Source of the DNA: Notospermus geniculatus
Taxonomy: Eukaryota; Nemertea; Pilidiophora; Heteronemertea; Lineidae
DNA length: 64,000 nucleotides
NCBI GenBank assembly: GCA_002633025.1
Contig: NMRB01000202.1
Coordinates: 454,198 to 518,197 of the forward strand
Reading direction: 5' to 3'
Below are positions 51,285 through 64,000 of this stretch, in pieces. Positions within the stretch are counted from its first letter, which is position 1. Every line of letters starts with the position of its first letter. Position numbers and translations under genes: made by a program. A model generated the notes under the pieces. It was not told the DNA's origin. It saw only the letters and a list, made by a program, of their open reading frames with translations, and searched no databases.

Positions 51285-53779
51285 TTTTCTCACTGATAGG
51301 AGCCCGGGTCTCCGTGGCTGAGCCTTCAGTACCTACCTGGCACAGTCAGGCACAAACTCCATGGCGGTACTTGCCATGATCATGCACAAATTCCTTTGAT
51401 ATTGAGTACCAACCTGACTTGTCTTGAAAAAGGATGTGAATTTTCACAGAATTACTTACTAAGTCGTGGTCATGTATACAGAAAGTCCGTGTCTCTGTTG
51501 GGGATACAGTGTCAGTCAAGTTAAATGGCGATATGCTGGGGACAGCATCCCACAGAGAACCCCTTCCAATAACATGTCATTCATCCATACCGGGGTAGAC
51601 CGTTATCACGATCTGGTGTCCCTGTCAGGGGATTGATGAGGAAACAAATGGGAATTGAGGCAGACAATTTGCTTACCATGTTGGGAGATATATCATTGTG
51701 TAGCAATCAGATTACTCTCAGCCGATAGTGCCTGTTGCTGTCATAGATTTGTCAAGGTGATGAATACCTGTTGGATGAAATCAAGTGATTTCTTGACTTT
51801 GAGGGATGAGAATTGTGATGAAGTGTAAAAGGAGAGGTCATGGATTTCAATGTGCGAAGAGGCCACCACCAGTTGGTGGTCCGCGGACGTCGCAGAATTT
51901 GACGTACCACTGCGTTGTCCATAATGATGCGAGGATGTGGCTTACATCTGTAACATTTTTGACGTTCTTGGGCCGCTCACCCGTGGTGGCCTCTAACAGC
52001 AGTAAAGTCTCACATGGATTAAGCGACATGTAAACACTGTTCAAAGATTCATTCCTGTTATCGTCAATCAAGTCTTAGACTCGGGTCACATTCTGGTTTG
52101 AATATTGCATAAGGCCAACTGCTGAGAAACGTCTTCCAACAATTTGAGATGATCCTCACTCTTCCTTCTCTGTCATAATTCGGTATCCAATTTTGGTTTC
52201 TTCTCTCCTCTCCTCTGATGGCCGGCCAGCCCTCTACTCGTCTGATCATCGCTAACACTAGCAAATAATGAAGTTAGCTATCTGCGAGATAGAAGACCAT
52301 GACTTGACGTCATTAATTCCCATGGCAACTCGACAAAAACATATTTCATCTATCCGATCTTTGCCAGATGCTTCCACTAGAATGCTTGCTCGTCCTGTCC
52401 CCGACTTTGATTTCTGTCTAATGACAGGTTTGACATTCCTCTTTTCATACATGAAGAGAGCAAATGTCCCTGATGTGTTGGTATTGGTCTGGGTTTTTGC
52501 AGGCAGCTATTAACATGCAGTTGTTTTTTTCAGGAAAGACAAGGAAGCTAAGGCTACTTTCAGTTCAGTTGCAGTTCCTCATTGCTTGTTCACCTGTTGT
52601 CTGAGTCTTCTCTGGTGGTTTGTGCCAGAATGACCAAACGTTGCATTTCAAACTATTCATGATCTTTCAAATAATTTCTGCATCCCTTCCCGATTCCTCC
52701 GCAGTGGTCTTTCCTGTCGGATGACATCCATCACCATGTCCATGACTTGTAGGTCCAATCAATCCTTGTCGCCATGTGAATGGTCATTTTGCGCCAGCTA
52801 TTCCCTTGCCATGCGACCAGTCATAACCTGTGGTCCGGAATAATAAATGGGAAGAGAAAGCTGGCAACTGATTCACTGGTGCATGCAGTGTATGGTAACA
52901 GGTTTGCAGATGGAGGGTAAAGGACTACTGGACGAATGACTGATGTAAGCCTCCCTTCCCCCGTACCAGACCATCCCTGACCTGGCTGGCACTTTTCCCT
53001 AAATCCCCATCGTGATGAAAAAATCTGCTGGATATTGGCACCACTGAGTACTAAATTAGCAAAAGCACTACACAGTTGAATGGATTTTATCTTTCATTAC
53101 ATTAGCAAGTGATATTAGGCTACCTCAACCAACAGGTCTTGGTGAGTCAGCAGTAATATTTGCCGATCTGATACTCGGGAAAATTGCACAATTTAATAAA
53201 TATAATTGAATCTGGTGAAGTAATTAGAGGAATCTGGCCCAGACTTGTTGCCATCTGATCACGATTGCGTATGATTGGTTATTTGATTGGCTAATGATGT
53301 GAAGAGAATTCTCATCAGAGGAAAGAGTGATAGCGCTCGACTGTTTTCTTTATGGTTTGATGTTGTGTGCAACTTGTTGAATATGAAGTTTGAACAGACA
53401 ACATAGGGAATAACTGGAAGAAACGCTTTCCACTGAAATACTGTCTCGACGTGCTTCACTGCTCCAGTTTCTCCTGGAACATTTTCTGGGGAACTTGACG
53501 GGCAGCTCATTCAGCCCAGATCGCTTGATCCTTTCAGACCAGTTGTAAATACGAAGTGGTGCCTCGACTGGGAACCTCTTGGTAAAGTGATTTGTTGAGT
53601 TGTATGCTCCCAGTGGTCTGTACGAGCCGCTGAATGTTCGAACCGAGAACAAGATGGCAGCCTCCACGCTTCATTTTGACGGCCAGTATGGCGGCCGTGT
53701 GATGTCAGTGAAGAACCTCTATTGCTGTACCACCGTGCTCTTCAAGAAGTCGCTCTTCTGTAAAAAAATGCAGTTGATG

Positions 53780-53935
53780 TTCAACATCAATTTCTGTCAC
53801 CGCGGAGATTGCCATCAAGTCCATTCGACAGAAAGGGCTACACTCTCTGACTGGACGGTTTCCTCCAGGCATGCCACGGGCTTTTGTTTCCTCCTGCATT
53901 AGATTCAGCCCCTGATATTGTCTGCAGACTCTCCA
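53780..53935 (+). repeat. decayed SINE body (GGTTTCCTCCTGC family)
   Basis: AGGGCTACACTCTCTGAC, CGGTTTCCTCCAGGCATGCC and TTTGTTTCCTCCTGCATTAG follow the order seen in the SINE at 37673 (AGGGCAACTCTCTCTGAC, GGGCACTCCGGTTTCCTCC). The tRNA-like head is not convincing. An ORF runs through it but is not supported as a gene. Confidence 0.5.
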
Positions 53936-54451
53936 ACTCCAAGTTGATCACAACTATTCAATGATTGTAACATTCAACACAGCCGGACGAATATTCAGCA
54001 AACTGCATGGTATGTTGGCACTGCCACCTAGTGATATTTTGTTGAACTACTCGACTGAGTGTGACTTATGAATGATGGATGTGTGATAAGGCTTGAAGTC
54101 TTCATTAGAATGACACGTGAGGCGAATATGAGATAATCATGAACATGTCTGTGAAATCCATCCCTTGTGGCTGATACCATGTTCTTGCGATTAGGTTCGA
54201 ATTAAGGAAATTTGCCGTGTCGATGCATGAATTGTTCCAAATCCCTTGTATTGCAAGTTTATTCACAAGAAGTAGCCATAAATTGAAAGTTGAATCTGTT
54301 TTCGAGCTCTGCTAATTGGATGTAAAAGGAATTTATCAACATTCTAACGACAATACTTATTTTCTAATTCAAAGGAATTTCAGCGTCATAGCAAGACTCC
54401 AGATTCTGATTAATTGAAATGGCAAGAATTTTGTGGTTGATTTCTTTCTAA

Positions 54452-54844
<393 letters not shown>

Positions 54845-55921
54845 AAAGGTGATGTATTTGGGATAAAAGTAATTCCCATATCGCGCATCCAGCTTTACTC
54901 AGCTTATGATACAGATTTGCCTGCTGGTAATTACCACAGTTGTGGCGTTGGACAAAACTGTGACAGGAATTTGCCAAATGGGACGTCCATCTTTAGGATG
55001 AATCTGTGGATGGAATTCCGCACGTGGGGCCAGCTTTAGCATGAAAACTGATCTGACTCTAGAGTAGTTCTCAAAAGTTTTTCGAAAGGCAAGATATTAT
55101 AAAACTTCACCCAGGTGAGCACATGGTCCATGGACCATTTCATTGATTATTTCCTTGTGATTATTTCCTTTGCTAAGTATCACACTACTAGTGTTTATCG
55201 AACTTTTTATCCGGTTGAATTCCTGGAATCCAGGACGTTGCACTTCACCACAGTTCTCTAACTATTTTTCCTGCCACTGGTAATCTTGCTGACTCATGTA
55301 AGCAACGCAGTGCAATTTCATTAGTCGAAATTTGCATTAAGAAAAGTCAATCCACACTTTCCGCATGCAGCGATGCCACATTTTACGCCAACCTTGGCAA
55401 AGCTAAGCTTACTCATTGCGCGTCAGGTGAGGAGGTGAATGAACTCAAGGCAGGCGAGGAAGAAACCAACCTTTACTGCAAGTAGAACTGGACAAAATGC
55501 ACAAAAGTTGACTGTTATTTGAATAAAATTTACCAGTGTATAAGCCAGGTTTACACTTTGATTGTGATGATGTCATACCCAGGTTGAGCCATGTATCATT
55601 CTTGGCCATGAGAGAGACACATGAGTTTCACTTTCACCTCCGTAATTGACAACCCCCTTGGGTCTAATGGGAAAACGTTAATCAGTTACGGGAGCACACA
55701 GCATGAAAATTTGATGTCCCCTGCCTGCAAAACTCCAAGAAAATTCACAGGTTGATGCTGGGGATTCTGATCAGGAACAGCATGATTAATCTGTGAACTG
55801 ACGTGAGAAATTCCTCCTTTTTATACCGAGACAAATTGGTTGTTTGTAAAAATCCAAGATCATGTTTGTTGGTCCCAATATTTTTGGAACGACAGCATTA
55901 CAGGTGGTAAAATTGGGTTGG

Positions 55922-56115
55922 AGATGGCGTAGTGGAAGCATCCACACCTGCCGCCAATGAGGGTTGCAGGTTCAATCTCGCAGTCACGCCGGTTGTTTTA
56001 TGTGGAGAGGGCGATCTCGCCACAACAGGTAGGTTTTTCTCCAGGGGCTCAAGTTTTCTCCTATATTTCATATGTCACCGCCCATTTGCTCTGATGCCCT
56101 GAGTTGGCACTTGCA
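55922..56115 (+). repeat. tRNA-derived SINE
   Basis: GATGGCGTAGTGGAAGC (box A) and GGTTGCAGGTTCAATCTC (box B) are followed by a body with GGGCGATCTCGCC and TTTTTCTCCAGGGGCTCAAG, a variant of the body at 26235 and 37673. More diverged than those copies. Confidence 0.68.
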
Positions 56116-56668
56116 CTCTTGAAATAAGATTTATTTAAAAGATTGCCCGCAGACCTCAACGATCCCCAAAATGCATTCCAGCACCAGGGGCGAATGTCAC
56201 TCTGGGAAAATATTAGCCGTGGAGATGAGATTTTCAGAATGACAGTGACAGTTTATGTTCCGGTGATGAGTAATACTTGACCGTCCACTTTAATACATCT
56301 TGTTTATGACTTATTTCCACCATTATTTTTTGCGATTCCTTCCTTATTTGCCCATAACTCAAAGCAATTGCATCATTTGCAGATGTTGGCTGCCAGGAAA
56401 TTGCCGCGCCACAAGTTCTTTTGTTTTATGGCAGGATGACATGATAATAAAGAGATGATATTGGTTCTTAAAGTAAAAAAAATATTTTCAATAGAAATAG
56501 AATTCACGCTTTCTATACTTTGTAGGTACAGGGCTTGTTTTTCTGATGATGACAGATGAGTTGAGGGAATTTTCCAAGAGACTGTCATATGAGTAGAAAA
56601 ATATCCTTGGGTGTTTTTATCCCACTGAACGAACTTCGTGCAGTAGGGATATGTAGAGAAACCCCTGT

Positions 56669-56755
56669 GCATCTGTCTGTCCGTCCATCCATCTGCCCAT
56701 TGATGCATCTGTCCGTCAGTCAATGCGTGCAAATCTCCATCCATCCGTCTGTCCA
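56669..56755. repeat. degenerate CCAT/CTGT/CCGT simple repeat
   Basis: Runs of CTGTCTGTCCGTCCATCC, CATCTGTCCGTCAGTC and CCATCCATCCGTCTGTCC make a decayed tetranucleotide-type microsatellite. The ORF on the minus strand over it is a by-product. Confidence 0.75.
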
Positions 56756-57039
56756 AATTCCTTTCCAACCTAAACTAAATGCTATAATCATCAGTCAGCA
56801 TCCAAATCTAGACATGTGCAAACCAGTATGTGTCATTCCTATTAGCATACTGATTTCACATCTGATACCCCTCTCCAATGCTGATGTATCCCCTTAATCT
56901 GACGTCCCTTTTCCTTCATATATCATGTCCACTGACCCTTGTAATAACACTCCGATGACATGGATCACACTGATTAAGTCATCACCATCATTTGCTGCGA
57001 TGATGTCGGTATCTGGCTTGGTGGTATGTTTGTATTCCG

Positions 57040-57560
57040 AGCGTGATGCTGTCACCTATGACCCTGCCGTCACACCATTGCCATGAGTCACCTGGACCCT
57101 GTATGACGTGGAAGAATGCCCATCTGTGGATTAGCATCAGGTAATCGTGATTTTGAATGAAAATGAAATTTGCCATCAAACTTTGTAGATTTGAGTGGGT
57201 AATTTTCGCGATGATACAGTGTTGCTTCGTCACGCTGTCACCGACAACAGGTCCGCTACACACCGCTTTATTGAGTCACTCTTGGACCCTGAATGACGTG
57301 GAATACCCATCGTTACATTTGCATCAGGTGCAATGATCAAAAATCATAAAGGAAATCGACGTAATCCCCAGGAAATTTATCACATCAAACTTTTAATATT
57401 CTGAATGGTGTGATATTTTGTGGTGATGGCAGTGTTGCTTTGTTGCACTGTCACCCGACAGCGAACCCTGGCTGTTGCGACACCGTGTTGAGTCACTCTT
57501 GGACCCTGAATGATAGAGAAAGCACATCGGTGATCAAGAAATCCACCTGAAAATTTCCAA
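57040..57560. repeat. diverged tandem repeat, about 2.5-3 units of 190-216 bp
   Basis: GAGTCACCTGGACCCTG (57084), GAGTCACTCTTGGACCCTGA (57274) and GAGTCACTCTTGGACCCTGA (about 57490) mark the units. Each is preceded by a GTCACC...ACACC block and the first two are followed by GACGTGGAA and GCATCAGGT. Divergence is high, so the array is old. Confidence 0.82.
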
Positions 57561-59129
57561 CTTTGATTAAAATCTCCCAGTATGGTGTGAAAATCACTGT
57601 TATTATCACTCCCTGATTATTCTGAGTTCACAAATTTCTCAGGATAACCACCGTGAGTGATATACCCCTAATTGTCACCTGCTGATTAAATCATGTTTTC
57701 TTGTCGTTATCATGAGAAAAAGGGAAACGAGTGTCTGAAATGGTCCCAGTGAGTTATGACTCAATGTCAAATGGACTTATAATGCCTTGAAAATTTCAGA
57801 TTCAAATTTTATTGCATTCTCATTTGTTACCTCTGGTGCGATTTGTTGTAAACACGAAATCGTGGCTGTTAATGTGTCCGTATAGGATATTGCCTGAATC
57901 ATCGAACTGCTGGAAGTTGACTGGTTTATGCTTTAGTATATATCATAATATGCAGCTCTCGGCAACGTTTTCTTAAGGCTCCCCTCACCAGAGGCCAAGG
58001 GTATTTCCGGGGGTCTTTTAGTGGACTTCTAGTTGTCTGTCCCAAGGGCCCTTCTTAGGTTACCCAGTAGATCCCAAGGGTAATGTGAGAAGTTGGCTCT
58101 CTATGGGTAAATCACCCATAGAAAATATGGGCACGCTGCAGTTCTTTCTGTCATCTCAGCATGAAGAAACCAATCATAGTGAATTAAATTGCCCATTCTG
58201 GGACAACTTCCATGAGAAAACTCCCTGTACAGTGATGTTGGCTTCCCAAGCCTTTTGCTGTGGTTGTGCTGGACTATACAGTGCTGCCATCTGTGATAAT
58301 TGGGCAAAACAAAATCTGCTCACTGAAACAAACGTTGCCATTCTTTATGAAATGGGTGATCGGATGGGATACGAGTGGTATTATTCATAGAATGGAGTCT
58401 CACAAGTCACTTCAGAAGATGGAGTGGCTGCTGGATGAAATTGATATCGTAGATGTCGATTGTCTCTTATCTGAGATAGCTGAGTTTAGAGACAATATCA
58501 TTAACAGTTAGACTACAACCTTTGTTTGTTCTCTTACAAATAGATGACTAATTTTCAATACACAGTGTTTTCTTTTTGGTCTGAACGTGTATCTTTTGTA
58601 ATGAAGTTTCTAGAAGGTTGATATGCAAAATCTTTGGGTTTCTTTCGAAATATTCCATTGAAATAATCTGTTGATCACTATACTGCTTGAAGCATTTACG
58701 ACTATTGTGTGTGAATATGGGCAAGTGCCTGGAAATTGATCAAACAGCTCATGAAAACCTGCACTTTCTCCCTGTCAGTATCACATGCTTTTGCATTCCT
58801 GGTTCAACTTTTACATTGGAAATTGTACGAAACTCAAATACTATATAACTCAGCGAACTGAGTACTAATTGCTGATGCCATATATTATTGGCGCGCCAAT
58901 CAAATGAACAGATATGGTCGCAGCTCAGTGGCGCCGATGCCGTCCTTGAGATCAAGTCAATATGTCTGCACTGGAAATGAATACAAACGTACTTCAGTCA
59001 GCATCCGTTGCCGAGGAGCGAGTAGTGCCCATTCCTGATGTAATCGCTGCTCTTTAGATGTTGACAGTGCTATATGGACGGGCCGCACCCGCCGGGGTGG
59101 TTTGTTCCATTTAAAAAATGATATCTCAT

Positions 59130-59270
59130 ATTGTATGCAGATCATGGGTGTTAAGGTTACGGTGCGATGTTGCAATGAAGGAAATGGAGTCTGAGAGACA
59201 CCAGTCATACTGAAGTGTCGTTTCCTCCTGCATGCATTAAACTGTTGGATATTGTCTGTTGGGCTCAATT
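59130..59270 (+). repeat. decayed SINE-body fragment
   Basis: GTCGTTTCCTCCTGCATGC then GATATTGTCTGTTGGGCTC correspond to GGTTTCCTCCTGC and TATTGTCTGTTGAGCTG of the SINE at 37673-38010. The head is too degraded to define the start. Confidence 0.45.
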
Positions 59271-60304
59271 TGACAGAAGTGCTGTTTTGCTTCACTATAC
59301 AGCAGGCATTGGGTGAAGTTGATGGAGGTTGGATCATTCTGTTCTTGTGAGCGAGTGCCGGGAGAACTTTCAGAATTGACAAGATATGTATAAAAACTTT
59401 GTCCACCTGGATCTTATCCATTGTCTCAAATGATGACTAATACCTAATTTGAACTCATAAATATTTTCGAATACCACTTACTAGAATTCGTGCACAATTG
59501 CTGTGTCAGACGTAATCATTTCTGCCCTGAATTTGTTAAAAATTGATAATTCACTATTCAACCTGGTGCAATTCAATCATTGCGCAGATTGTCAAGTCTG
59601 TAATACAAATGCAGAGTTTCCCCTTCAAAATATTATCACCCTGATTTGAGTCTAATTTGAAACTTTTCGAAGATACTTCAACTTATCATGAAGTGTGGCT
59701 GGAATAGTCATTCGGCGGGAAGGCCGTTGTTGAGGTTTAAAACACGTGCATTTGGCTTCAGTACGGTGTCCGTTTCAAGGCAAGTATGCAGAAATGCCAC
59801 ATACTTTACAGCATGTGTTGATGTTACACTGAACTCTATCTACGAAACCTTCTATGGATTCAGAATTTTTCGTGTCCATTTCACCCTATGTAGAGCAGAA
59901 TTGTCCATACATTTCACCTACCTTCCATCCAGGATTGCACCACTCTGCACCCTCTCGAGGTGCACTTCAGATGACATAATAAAATTGCCCCGCCGAGCTG
60001 CATACTTGGAACGATAGAAGTGCCAATACACGATATACTGACAATTGATTGGTTATGGAATATGACAAGTTCAGCGGAGGAGGAGGACGCCTGTGCGTCG
60101 TGGTGACCGTGATGACTCGCCCGATGGCGTGTCTTTGTTTGATGTCGCTTGCATGCTGCTGATGTGACATGTGCATTCGTAATGATCTTAGTTGCATCTG
60201 CTCAGCATCAATCTCAGTTTGTGTCTTGATTGCCAAAGTTGTGGAGCATTCTGACTCTGATTTAGATCAAGTTTGATATTTTTACTTTGGAAGAATTGAC
60301 ACAA

Positions 60305-60475
60305 AAGAGGATCGCGGGGTCGTAAAACCCAAAGGAGGATTTAGACAATTGATTTTGATTTTCCGATATTTTTACCAAAGGAGGATTTGACTTTTTGATT
60401 CAGGAAAGGAGGATTTTCTGGAGAGTGACATTTTCGTTCAGGATGTTGCCGGTATTTTTACCAAAGGAAAATGCA
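60305..60475. repeat. degenerate repeat around AAAGGAGGAT
   Basis: AAAGGAGGATTT (about 60330, 60377), GAAAGGAGGATTTT (60404) and ATTTTTACCAAAGGA (two copies, about 60368 and 60455) recur within 170 bp at irregular spacing. Confidence 0.6.
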
Positions 60476-61235
60476 GAGCATCACTTAACTTGACTTGCTT
60501 TTGCCATTCATGGCATTCAGTGCTCAATTTCTCATCAACTGGAGTGGGGGAAAATTTGTGTAATCACTCTAAGCCTAGGGTAGTTTCGACTATTATATCA
60601 GCCAACGTGAAACTGATAGCGACTCTATCTCATTCTCAGAATCCTCCCTTGGCAGATCATCGCAATCACTCTATTGCCTGACTTTCTCTGCCATGTTATT
60701 CCACGATTTGTCACTTGAATTCCTTTCCCTCGGAATCGGCGATTAAAAACTTGTTATTTGCTGGAAATGCCACGATGACTCTTCATTGAACGTCTTCATT
60801 CTAATGTGTTTCGCTTTCTTTTGAAAACGTCGAATCAAAGTGATGTGCACATTTAGTGCCATTCTCGTTTACGATTCGCCCAGGGGAGGCGGCTGATACG
60901 CTCCGTAACATTTTGCGGAAAAATGTGTAATAGCATCCCGTGAATCAGATGAACCTTTTGATAAATTCTTTGATTTCTGGATTTCTGTTCAATTTAGTGG
61001 AGGATGCCATGCGGGTTGTTCTGCTGTGAGTGGATCCGTTATTGTTGTCACAAAAGCAAGAACTATCACCAACTTGATCTTGACATGGGAGGCGTATGTT
61101 GCTCACGCGTAAATATCACTTTTGTTGTAAATATTTGATTCCTTTGCAGTCAAATTCTTATACCATCTGTCATGGTGATTACCACCATTCGGTGTTGTTC
61201 CAAGTAAGTTTCAAATATCAACTACTTGACATTAA

Positions 61236-61426
61236 CCCCTTAACTGGGTACGGCGTATTATTACGTCATTACAAAATCCGGGGAACCCCGTATAGTACGC
61301 CTTGCAAGGAAATGGTGCATCACAGTGCGTAGGACGTTATATCACGTCCGGAACCCGTGTCAAATACTTTTTTTTTTTTTTTTAGAAAGAAAAATTTGAA
61401 CTAAAAAAAATTACACAGTTAAGGGG
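61236..61426. mobile_element. 191-bp MITE with TTAA target duplication
   Basis: Flanked by TTAA at 61232-61235 and 61427-61430. Terminal repeats CCCCTTAACTGGGTA and TACACAGTTAAGGGG are inverted. An internal palindrome pairs GGCGTATTATTACG with CGTATAGTACGCC. A T-rich tract of 17-18 bases lies near 61368-61384. TTAA flanks plus CCC-starting ends fit a piggyBac-like non-autonomous element. Confidence 0.86.
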
Positions 61427-61431
61427 TTAAA

Positions 61432-61533
61432 GGCCCGTTTCCACTGCAGATTCTGCTTTGGCTTCCAAAATCCTGTGAAAACTGCACCACTCCCTGCAAA
61501 CCATTGTGGAATCCGATGTCGTGGAAACGGGCC
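61432..61533. mobile_element. about 102-bp MITE abutting the TTAA element
   Basis: GGCCCGTTTCCAC at the left and GTGGAAACGGGCC at the right are perfect 13-bp inverted repeats. The interior shares CCTGTGAAAACTGC and GTGGAATCCG with 39153-39255. TA (or TTA) lies outside both ends. It begins within two bases of the right TTAA of the neighbouring element. Confidence 0.82.
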
Positions 61534-63130
61534 ATTAGGCCCATGGTTGCAGTGGATGGCCTAAGCTTGCAGTCATTTCATGTGATTATCATTTCATAGG
61601 AAGGTTATCAGAATACCCTGGCATTTGCAAGTTTTCCCCAAACTGTCAATATCTTGTATTTGACATTGGGCCGTGCTATTATTTGCATTGGTGGGTGGCA
61701 TGCATAGTGTGAACATAACTCAGTAAGTGACTGTAGAAAACAGCAAAATCAGGTTTGTTAACAAGTAGGACTTCATGTCAGATGGTGAACATAACAAGCT
61801 ATCATCCATCCGTTTGTAGTATCATCGAAAGAGAACTGACCAGAACTATTGATACTTGACCAAGAATAAGTGACCGCATTTTGAGGATTCAGTTGTTCGT
61901 GTTGTAAACTGACCCATGCTCGTGCACGGTACTGTCAACTTAGACAACTTGACGAGGGACATGTCTGCACTCTCCTGTCAACGTAGAGGACGTGACAGTT
62001 GTGTCTGCGGTGTGGAGGAGCTGGCGGGTGTGGTGAGACATGTGCAGATGTCCATACTCAGCATTTCCAGTTGGTCATCTGAGTGCTTGTGGGACACTAT
62101 TGCCTGAATCAGGAGGGATATATAGCATCCCAAAAGACATTTTGTATGCCAATATCCAGGCCTTGATCGAGCTAGGCTTGAATGTCCAAAACCAGCCCTG
62201 GATTGGTGAACCGAGAGTATTTCTAACATTGTTATACAAACTGGTGCATGCACTCTACCCCAACACAAAGCTTGTTACCCTATGTTGGTCTTGTGGCTTC
62301 TGTTTTCAACAGACAGATGGTAGATGGAATTACTAATTTTGACAATCAAGTTTCCATAATTGACTGTTAATTCAAATGACATTAAGTGCAAACTGAATGA
62401 AAAGTTGACACAATTTGTATCCCCAGGAATGACTAATAGTTTGACCTGGTTCCCTGTGGTGCACCAAATATTGTGCAGCCTTGGTCAGGCATCTTGACGG
62501 TAATCAGTAGTCCTTTAGCTCCCTACATCACCAAAAACACAAATTTTGACTGAGGGAGCTAGCAAGAACCCCTCACACAGGATGTTGGGCATTAGGCTAA
62601 AGTACTCTTCTAAAGTTTGATTTTGCCAGAGTTGACCATCATCATGAAATGAAAGCTACTCGCTAGGCAACTGCATTTGCATCATTCAAGTAGTGATGAC
62701 TGCATGTATTAATCTAAATGTCCAAGATAAATTTCTTTGTTGTGGGCCGGGATGTTAAAGATAGAAATTGATGATAAAAATGATCATGTCTTTTCTTTTG
62801 ATGGTCATCTTTGGTTTTGTCTGCTACGGGTAAATAAAAACGGAAATCAAATGTCAAAGGTATTTGCTGGACTGATGCTAAAAGAAAGTGATTAGGTGAA
62901 CATAGTGGGGGGATCCTGAGACAAAAGGAGTGGTCATTTGATGTAAAGATGATAAGATAGGGATCAAAGAGTTGGGATGACTAACCTGAAACAGAAATTT
63001 GCTCAATTGTCTGGAAGGTGGTGAGGTCATGCGACGGACGGTCTGAAATTTTTTCTGATTTCATTGTTGGTGGAAGTCAAATGGTACTTGAACGGCCTAT
63101 CTTTATCCCCATACCTTCCACCTACGTCAC

Positions 63131-63343
63131 GTGGAAGTTGCACTCCTCTTCATTGCGTATGGTACGGCCACATCACATGTCTTTTCCTTGCGACTCCGCA
63201 AACCTTGCACGAATGATGTTATGCCTTCACTGCCGCAGTGCGTGCCTTCCAAGACCCCACGTGTCATCCACAGACGACACGAGAACAGTACGCGCATGAT
63301 GCTGCATGTGGTATGCGGATGCGGATGGTACACGGCACGGAAG
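63131..63343 (+). other. possible exon-like ORF with donor, unassigned
   Basis: An open frame reaches GGAAG|GTAAGTC at 63344, a consensus donor, and the region is richer in CpG than its surroundings. The translation (for example GTATSHVFSLRLRKPC) does not resemble ARHGAP39 or any family I recognise, and no good acceptor with matching phase 0 is evident. It may be a repeat fragment or chance. Confidence 0.15.
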
Positions 63344-64000
63344 GTAAGTCAATTGTCAGAGTACTGTGTATTGTAGGTCATCAATCAGGAGGGGATATCG
63401 TCATCAATCATGAATGACAGGTGCCAATTACATCGGCCATCTTTCATTACCTCCTTAATTGGTAAATTGAAAATTATTCTGTAATGAGCATTTTACAATT
63501 CAAATTTGAAGTGTCCTCATATAGGAAACAAAGGAAGGCATCCATATGGCTTCAATTTGAGACGAAATTTTCACTTGAGTATATTTGGTTGATTGCATTA
63601 TTTTGGCTTGATTGACAAATTTGGTGAACTTTTAAACTAGGTGCCTTTAAAGATCATATCCTGCAAGAGAAAGTCATTTATCATCTTTAGCTCTGAAATT
63701 GAGGAAACTGAAATCGAACGGAAATGTGTAGAATCCTGGAGGTACCTTGCCGTTGGCTGAAATCAATGCTCATAAATTTTAATCAAGTTAATTTAGGGGC
63801 TGCTCTAGGGAATTTAATTCAAGTTATAATTCATGATTTTCACAAACTTTGTCTCCTGCCTGTTTCATTTTGATACACAGCCAAGGCTTTTGTTGTGACT
63901 CCTGGTGAATTTTGCCATTCACCATCTTAAACAACCTGTACAAACTAACAAAACAATAACAAAAACAAAATTTTCTTTGCGTATGATAAGCCATCATGTT

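Noticed and set aside
53600-53902. 100-codon plus-strand ORF starting near an apparently GC-richer stretch
   Set aside because: Its 3' half is SINE body sequence and the 5' half shows no family signature.
58957-59421. 154-codon ORF on the minus strand
   Set aside because: It overlaps a decayed SINE body and has a composition like translated non-coding DNA; no motif seen.

Overview
This is eukaryotic genomic DNA of low gene density, not bacterial or viral sequence. Only three short stretches look like real coding sequence, and all three belong to one gene on the plus strand. Spliced together (5875-6185, 14216-14317, 54466-54604) they give the first 184 residues of a protein with two WW domains that I recognise as the N-terminal part of ARHGAP39/Vilse/CrossGAP, a WW-MyTH4-RhoGAP protein. 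Splice sites and codon phases match at both junctions. The MyTH4 and RhoGAP parts lie beyond the right edge of the window.

Layout: 1-5742 is upstream or 5'UTR-side DNA with a 58-bp minisatellite (about 2131-2702). Exon 1 is followed by an intron of about 8.0 kb. Exon 2 (WW1) is followed by an intron of about 40.1 kb (14318-54465), exon 3 (WW2) and then an open intron to the end of the window. The introns hold many small non-autonomous elements: tRNA-derived SINEs sharing a body with the motif GGTTTCCTCCTGC, hairpin or MITE-like elements of about 100-220 bp, a foldback structure of about 1.4 kb, and several decayed tandem repeats.

Two large near-identical duplications lie in the 40-kb intron: 1.46 kb in direct tandem (19717-21174 and 21176-22637) and about 5.4 kb (25915-31365 and 31793-37144) with a 427-bp spacer. 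The first has a single N exactly at its junction. In the second, the left copy starts directly after a single N. This pattern suggests unmerged heterozygous haplotypes or contig joins, although real duplication cannot be excluded. Comparing the copies exposes recent insertion events, including a 109-bp near-perfect hairpin with an intact empty site.

Organism: animal, from the ARHGAP39 family. The high allelic-type divergence, many SINEs and MITEs and long introns suggest a highly heterozygous marine invertebrate, possibly an echinoderm, hemichordate or cephalochordate. The frequent TAGGCCTA-type motif is only a weak hint and I cannot name the species. I found no operon, CRISPR array, rRNA, intact tRNA or other multi-gene system. 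The points of most interest are the mobile-element structures and the assembly or duplication signals.
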